DNA of 64,000 nt from Phytoseiulus persimilis (Eukaryota; Arthropoda; Arachnida; Mesostigmata; Phytoseiidae). Of this stretch, positions 57,001-64,000 are shown in pieces (position 1 is the stretch's first letter; the number at the start of each line of letters is the position of its first letter). The translations under genes were made by a program, and so were the position numbers. Below the pieces are notes generated by a model, which was given only the letters and a program-made list of their open reading frames with translations, was not told where the DNA came from and did no database searches. The stretch covers positions 35,402,001 to 35,466,000 of the forward strand of contig CM075101.1 in assembly GCA_037576195.1 (NCBI GenBank), in the 5' to 3' direction.

Positions 57001-60000
57001 ACGCAAAAAACGTCAACGATGCAAATCGATCCTTGGGAGGGCTCGCCCTCCCAGGACCGAGGGTTCGAACTTGAGAAGACTGTCTTCGTCGGACAACTCA
57101 CGTTGCTTTCTTTGCCTTCCCATTGTGCAGTAAGGGTTCCTTCGAATCTTCGTCTTTTTCCATAGCTACACGTCTTATCACAACCGCCTCCTGTGCGCTT
57201 CTGATTCACCGTCTGACTCGGAAACAATCGAACACAAGGCTTGCACATGGGATCGGCTCCCTTCTGCTGAGTACTTATGGGCCCTCTCGGTCTGGCCAGT
57301 ACTACTCCGACCGCTGCCACAAGAGGGCGTTGGAACTGTTGCTCTTCGAGCGCCACGGCATCTACTAGCCACCCAGAAGGTGACAGATACGCAGATGGAT
57401 GGAAGGATGGATGGATCGACGGACGAGCTGTCTGACACACTGATAGACAGACCGTTGCGAACACTTGGGCCGACGAAAAGTCATTCCAGCTTGACAGCTA
57501 CGTATTCACATCGCGCTTGACGACCGAGCTCATCCCAGTGCGAGCTCGTCGCCGCATCGGCTACCGCCGTTGACAGTGTTGCCATTCGTTTTATTGGAGC
57601 CGCCAACCGGCACAAAGTTCGCCAATTCAGCATCGCGGCCTACCCTAGTGCACCGGACGCCCCCGCATCGGACACGATCGATTCACAACCCGAAGTCGCT
57701 CCGCTCAGCGCTGACCACGGACCTGTATTCCGAGCCACCGAGCGAATTGTACGTTTGCTCCACCCTTGCCAAACGGAACGCGTTCGTTCGTCGAACTCCC
57801 TGCCGCGTCTTGGAACATGATATACCTGTTTGTGTGCGCGGAGTGATTTTGGTTCTTCAAAAGGCGAGCTGTTTTCAGTGAAAAGCTCCAGAAGCCGGCA
57901 GGCGACTCCAGATCACGGGCGGGCATGGCTCTGCCCTCGCTCAGACACGCGCGCGGTCCACCGCTAACCATGATGGCTGTTTCGAATGCATGATATTCAT
58001 CTTCAGGTTGATGAGGACATTGACGTTTCGGGAATGGCAGGCGCTGACTTTTCTGCGGAGTCGTGTCAGGGCGACGCGGCGGAGGAGAGCCTCTCATTCG
58101 AAACGTGGTCTCAACCACTGCTCCTCCTCAGGGTCGAGTTGGGCAACGTTTTCCGTGTTTTCTTCAAACAAGCGAACCTGATGGCTTTCGAAAAGGGTTC
58201 AATTATGCCTTCTTCATTGGATAAAGAGGAAGTTCAAGGGTTTGTCGATTTCCGACCTTCACTCGTTTTTTCCCGTTAAGCCCACGATTCACCACCAAGT
58301 CCGGAAAGGCCGTAATTTGTTGAGTTAAACCGGAGCGTTCATTTGAGATCAGGAACATCTGGGACCCTGTCCCAGATAAAGAATCGAAATTCGTTCCGGA
58401 GGGTCGGAATTCGTTGAGCGCTTGACGCAGGCATTGAAGTCATTGCAGAATGCGCAGCTTGAATTTCTCCTTGCTTACGACTGCTCACCTGTGTATACTC
58501 CAGCAAAACAGAACATTGGGTGATTAGCATAGCTGGACCCCGAATTCAGAATCACGAAGTTCGATGCCCCAGCTTCGCGCGAAACCACAAAAACCAAGCT
58601 TTCTTATAAGATTAGGCTTCCATAAAATCATTGCACGAGTCATTCAATTTCCCGAGAATGATTTTCCCGGAGCGGTTTCTGAGGGCGAGGATTTTTCGGA
58701 CCCATAGAGCTTCACTATCGCTTTTCCAGGAAAGAGCCAGCTTTTTCGGAATCCGAAGTATGCGTGTTCTCCACTCAGGATTCGGAAATTAACCCCTACC
58801 AAATGAGTAAACGTTTGTCCATAATTGCCGGGCTGCCCTGACCAATGGAATCATTTCATATGACGTATTACAGTCGCACCATTAGGACCAAACCATGCCC
58901 GGACAAGCAGGCCTTGGTGCCGCGAGCTGATAAAGACTTTGACTCGGTGCCATTAATATCGTCTACTATTACAAGCCATAAAATGGTGGCCGTAAAATAT
59001 CCGGAGACTAACTCAATAATTACTAAGTAGATTTCAGTCAAGAGGCCATTCGGAATTCATATGTGGAACGCGTCCCGAGCCGGTAAATCCTTCACGTTCG
59101 ACTGGGGGGTGAGTCCTGAGCAATTGCGAGAAAACATACTTCTGTCGGGCATGAATGAGCCCATCGAGGAAACCCACGCATTCCGGAGAGAATCTGTTTC
59201 AACAAGTACTCACTTGCGCCTTTTCGGCCGAATCTGCCGCCACGAACCAACCATCACCTCCTGGGCAATTACAGGACTCAAGAGATCACTGCTGAACTTC
59301 CACTGTCCTCTTTCGAAATTTCGGACTCGGCGAGTGATGCTTTCACTTTGACCGATGGCTCCGCGTACGGATCTCGTGGCTCACTGGACTAGATCGGAAA
59401 AGGTAGAACTTCACCACAAAGAGTCCGGCAACAGAAGCACAAACAACTTTGAACTACTTGATTGTTTGCTCCCCGCCACAGCGGTCCACGACAAACTCGA
59501 GCGGGCGCTCATCTTTGGTTAGAAAAGCGTCCTCTGGATTTCATTCGAATTCATGGGTTCCCGAGACTGAGAAAGAGTCGTCAGCGAAAACTTTCCCAAC
59601 TCGGAACAATCTGCATTTTCTGACGGGAGAGCGCGGAAAACGAACGAGGGATGAAGGATACGTGAGTAACGAGGGAGGGTGTTTCCGTTTCCTACCCGAG
59701 TAGCGTCCGAGCAAGACTCACAGGCCACAGCGTTCTTGTCTAACTCTTCGCTCTGAGAAAGCTCATTTTCTGATCGACGGCGGCGGCGCACTGTGTACCG
59801 TGTTTAAGTGAGGGCAACGCTTCGGCCTCCCCCGACGCTGAATACGTTCAGTCTGCTAACTACGGCGGAAACCGATGCCAATCAGAACCGTTCAACTTGC
59901 CAGCGTTTTATTAACAAACAGCTCCACTATTTCCAGCTCGACTGACCTTTTTGAGCAGAGAATTCCGGGCAAGGCATCATCTACCACTCGCTTAGACTCA

Positions 60001-61460
60001 TTGCTTTCCGCATCGTATCATCGAAGATTCATTCCTCGACGACACTCACTACGTTAGCAGCACGTCGAGCACCGATGGAACTTTGGATTTTCTCCAGGAG
60101 CTCTGCCTGAGCTCTACGGTGCGGGGGGCGAAATGAACGGTAACGTTCCAATCCGCTCCTTAAGAAGGGCGGATCGTAGTTAGTCTGCGTGAAATTCGAC
60201 GAGGTCCTCAAGGATACGCTACGTCATTCAGCCTTTCCGTATAATTTAAACAATTATGGATATTGCTGAAGACGAAGCGATCGGTAGCGGAAGTATTCCT
60301 CGGAGCGAGAGAAGAGAAAGACAGAAACAGAAGTGCCCGATTCTTCTCTCATAACGGGGAAGAAAGCTCATCAATCAGTTTCGAACGTGCGCATCCTTAC
60401 CTATCACTTGGTGCCGACGGGATCGCCGTTTTTACCTCTTCTGGTGATGCGACTCTAAAATTGCGCAGAGCGTGTGATCTGGCTGCTCGAGAATTGTCTG
60501 AGTTGTGATTCTCGAAACAGAATCGCGGGAAATCGATACTTCGTTCAGATATTGAAGCGAGGCTGGACGACGAAGGCTCGGCAACAGCACGAATACAATC
60601 GTTAAGCTCGTCCGAGATGGTAATGGGAATTCTAATGTGATTGGCCACGAATTAGTCAAACGATCCTGGATAATCTTTCCGAGATCCGCTCCCTCGTTGA
60701 CCGGTCTGGCCGGATGATGTCTCCAGCGGTGAGAATGAAGGGGAGCGTCTCATGAAGCTTTCTTGAAGTCGAGAAGTTACATTTTCTCTGCTTCGGAACC
60801 GTTCCTCGTGGGTCTGTTATCAGTCTGTTCTCAGAATGGGCCTAGACTCGAGCTTGATTTACTACCTTTGCTATCGAGTGGTGCCTCTGAGCTCAGTTTC
60901 GCTTGTTCCAGCCCTTAGAGAGCGAAACAAGAGTACAACTACAAAAGATCGTTGTTGAGCAAACACTCACAGTGCCATGCTCAAGTACTGCGCGCCAATA
61001 TCGGGCCGTAACGAGAGTTTTCACGATAGGGCTCAAGAGAAGTTTCCATTTACTTGATTGATGCCTCAGCGTCCGCCCTCGGAGGCTAGAGACATGAAGA
61101 GATGTCCCCGGAGGACTAATCACTGAATGAATGCCTCATCTTTGAGCACAGGTTTCGCACGAGAGGGGCCTCAGACGCTGCGAGTTCATTTGAAAAGACA
61201 GCGCTTTCATGGAAACAGTAATGCATCGTTTGGACATGATGCATTCGTACAATTAACGTGCGCGATGCTCTCTTGCTGAGCATCGGTTCGGTCGCAATGG
61301 GGCTTGTCACGAGCCGTCTCGATCTCGTAGCTGACTTGATCATCGGTGATCGGAGCGTGAGGTGTTTAGGCTCGCGTCCCCGGAACCTCGAAAAATCAGT
61401 GTCCGCTGCCAACCATCTCTGGATTCCTCTGAATCTCCTCATCCTCCGACTCTGGGTTAA
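48030..61460. other. No recognisable conserved gene
   Basis: Many short overlapping open frames occur on both strands with no family motifs that I can name. Simple sequence includes a 14-15 base G run near 55252-55266, an A run at 56487-56498 and GGAT repeats near 57398-57420. Frames at 52620-53063, 54197-54439 and 57986-58279 are the most protein-like but remain unidentified. Confidence 0.4.
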
Positions 61461-61469
61461 ACCGAATAG

Positions 61470-61598
61470 TTTCTCAAATCTTCAAGTCGTCACCTTGGCT
61501 CTGCGCACCGTGACAGCGAGCTACTTAACAAGCAGTCAGCTATCCGAGAGCAAATTGTGCAGAACAAACTCGATCGAATGCTAGTGACATTCATTGCG
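61470..61598 (+). CDS. Putative internal exon, unidentified
   Basis: The frame ending at 61598 reads HRDSELLNKQSAIREQIVQN and then KLDRMLVTFIA, directly followed by a good GTAAGC donor. The helix-like charged sequence running into a hydrophobic segment looks like real protein. A weak acceptor (CTTCAAG) sits at 61480-61486. Neighbouring exons could not be joined in phase, so gene and function are unknown. Confidence 0.28.
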
Positions 61599-61599
61599 G

Positions 61600-64000
61600 T
61601 AAGCTCCTCTTCGCTAATCTCTCACAGACATCCAACAACTCAGCTTATCCAGCGCCAGTGCCCAAATCTATTCTGAGCGAACGCTGCGTTTTATCTTGAA
61701 GTTCCTTCTTTCATTAAACCATCGGAATTCAGGCTGTTTCAACTGCTCTCTCGTCGCTCTCCGCAGCCACGCAGTCGTTCGACGGTCGTCGATCAAACTC
61801 GGAGGCCTCGTTGCTTCTCCACTGAAGCGGCTTCGAACAACGACTCAGACATTTGATACCTCACTGAACGAGTGGGGAGCGAACGAACCGTACCGGTAGG
61901 AGCTGTGCTTCTGGAAGGACAACGTGAAAAGCTACAATACCTCGCCTCGAACGCATGCTTCGATCCGCCATCCCGAAACCCGAGTTCCGCAAGGTGGAAA
62001 AACATTGTGTCGAGAGTCGCTCGTTTTTCTTTTGTTCCACCTCCGAAATTGAAAATCGTCCCGCAGCTGCCCGGAAAATGATACCTCGTAGCGAAAGCGA
62101 GAAGTCGGGAAGCTGTAGAAACCTGAGCCCCTCGAGGAATCGGATTCGCTCTGACTCTTAGCTACCGAGCAAGCAAGCTGTACATACGGCCAAGCGACAT
62201 AAATCAAATTCCGCAGACCGCTTGGGCGACTCGAGGAAAGAGCGAAGCGGGTGGGCAAGCAGGCACCGTTCGAAGCCTTAATCGAAACGGTTTATGGCCG
62301 GCGTTGCGTTTCTGGCTGCTGGTGTCCGGCGGTGATTTCATGGTTCGATTTACTCTTAAGAACAAAATGAATGTACATGGAAAAGATGTTCCCAGATCCC
62401 AGCTGGCCCTTTGCGCGGTGGAGGGCGGCCTACAGGGCGAGTATTCACAACACACGAATCGAAGTCGACAAAGTCGGCCCAATTCCGCCTCGACGATAGC
62501 GGGAACGGATACGTGAGGTTCTGGTGGCTCGCTCAGACGATTCTCCATGAGCCTCATAGGGGACCTGTTCTCACGGAGGACCCATTTTTTTTAGATAGAA
62601 ATGTGGCAAACTTTTGGTTGTCCCGCTCCGAATGAGGCTCATGCTAGTTGTCCAACGGGCGTGTTGAGCTCAAACGCGGAGACGTGACTTGGACGCATCG
62701 TTCGGTTTGCTGTCAATTCTATGCGTGCTCTTCTGAACGGTCTCCAGACAGAACGGCGGATTTAGCCGAAGAGCACGTCGTCGTTCCCCAAAGCATGGAA
62801 GCGAGGCCTGAGTTCCGGCAAGAATGGATGATCTCTAACCACAGCGTTTTCTCGATAAGTGAATCGACCTCCAGTCAGTATACGGCTCGGCGACGGTTCG
62901 GACAGTTGGCGTTCAATCGTTGCCCCGGGTCTCCGAGAAGGTCATTCGCAAAGTTTTTTGCATGATGCAGTGAATGCATCGCGCCATCGCCGCAGTGGGC
63001 GCATCTCCGTGACTCACAGTCGGTCGGTGGGTCGATCGGTCGGTCGGTCCGTCAGTCAGTCGGTGTGATGTTGAATGCGTAGAAAATGAAGACAGCTCGC
63101 AAGAATCTCGGTCGTTCATTCACCCGATGCTCTCGAACGCGATTCGAAGTGCGCCTTGTCACCGAGGGCGGGTGGTCAACCGCGTACCCGGGTCATATGC
63201 CACCCGCTAAATGATTGCTGTGCTTTTTCACTCAACACTCAACAGGGTTCTGGTGCTAAGGAGAGGGGGGAGGGGGAGTGTAGGAACCTAACGAACATCC
63301 AGTCCGAAGTGGGGGCATGACTTTTGTGACATCAAGGCAACTGTCAGACCTTCTCTGAATGTGACTCTTTGCGAGTTCCCGAACTGCGACGATACCGACA
63401 CATCATCACCGGCCCACAGAGCCTTATGGAAACAGACTCGGGCCTGCTCGGAGCGAAGAGCCGGAAACTATCAAATTGCTCAATCGAACTCAGTCTTCCC
63501 ATGCGTGAGCGACGCGATAGAATTCCGAGTTCAGTAGCTTTCGTATGTGCCCGCCTGGGAACGATAGTCTCGAACGACAGAGATGATCGCGGGACATGCG
63601 TGAATCCCGGCGTGAGTGGTACTTGAATTTCTGTGAGAGCGATCTTGTTTGTTTTTCGTTTCCACAATTCGTCCCTGAATCGGATTCTAGCTTTCTCGTT
63701 TCTGAAGGTCGTCGGTTAGAATACATAGCAGGTAGTTATTCGATCTCGTTCGCATGTCCGGAATCATTTTCAAGTGGAGACGGCGAAAGCGATACGCATC
63801 GATAGCTTGGTGTCCGTGTTGTTTCTGAATTCACTTAGCGTTCATCATGGGTTCCGCTGAAGCTCACGTTGGCAGCGCGCGCTGAGCCAACAAGCGGTGG
63901 CGACGAAAAGTTCCATTCATTCCACCGAGTCGTTTCGTCCCACTCTCGGGAAATCAACTGGTTTGAGTTCTAAGTGGATTAGAGTTCCGAAGAGGCCTAG
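61600..64000. other. No recognisable gene; simple repeat
   Basis: Apart from an imperfect CGGT/CAGT repeat at about 63020-63063 I see only short unrelated open frames. Confidence 0.4.

Overview
This is a eukaryotic nuclear window, most likely from an arthropod. Short GT-AG introns (about 60-160 bp), roughly 50% GC, decayed LINE and Ty3/gypsy fragments and the gene set all fit a compact-genome mite such as a phytoseiid or other parasitiform. The species assignment is inference; no rRNA, mitochondrial or barcode sequence is present.

Layout. 0-8.5 kb is a transposon graveyard: at least four minus-strand non-LTR reverse-transcriptase fragments, a plus-strand Ty3/gypsy RNase H/integrase remnant, short repeats and a broken protein disulfide isomerase copy. 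11.8-17.4 kb holds a scratch-family zinc-finger gene, with a SNAG-domain exon far upstream of the five-finger exons. 22.7-24.5 kb is a large palindromic element built from a 32-bp repeat. 25.8-26.5 kb is a complete CRIPT gene. 27.7-28.4 kb is a second inverted-repeat element enclosing 45-bp tandem units related to a repeat near 5 kb. 29.7-32.2 kb carries two RNase T2 family genes in tandem: one has both active-site motifs and a hydrophobic C-terminus, and the other has lost the second active-site motif. A broken TatD-like copy lies antisense between them. 32.8-35.7 kb contains a multi-exon gene that I reconstructed from splice phase; it encodes an unrecognised secreted acidic protein with an internally duplicated segment. 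40.7-47.6 kb is a complete 12-exon SLC4 sodium-bicarbonate transporter gene on the minus strand. From about 48 kb to the end I recognise no conserved gene, only weak exon-like stretches and simple repeats.

The genes show no operon-like logic. The only functional cluster is 29.7-35.7 kb, where three adjacent same-strand genes have signal peptides (two RNase T2 paralogs and the acidic protein). This is the best candidate for undescribed biology here. All exon coordinates were deduced by eye from reading frames, splice consensus and phase; no search or RNA evidence was available.
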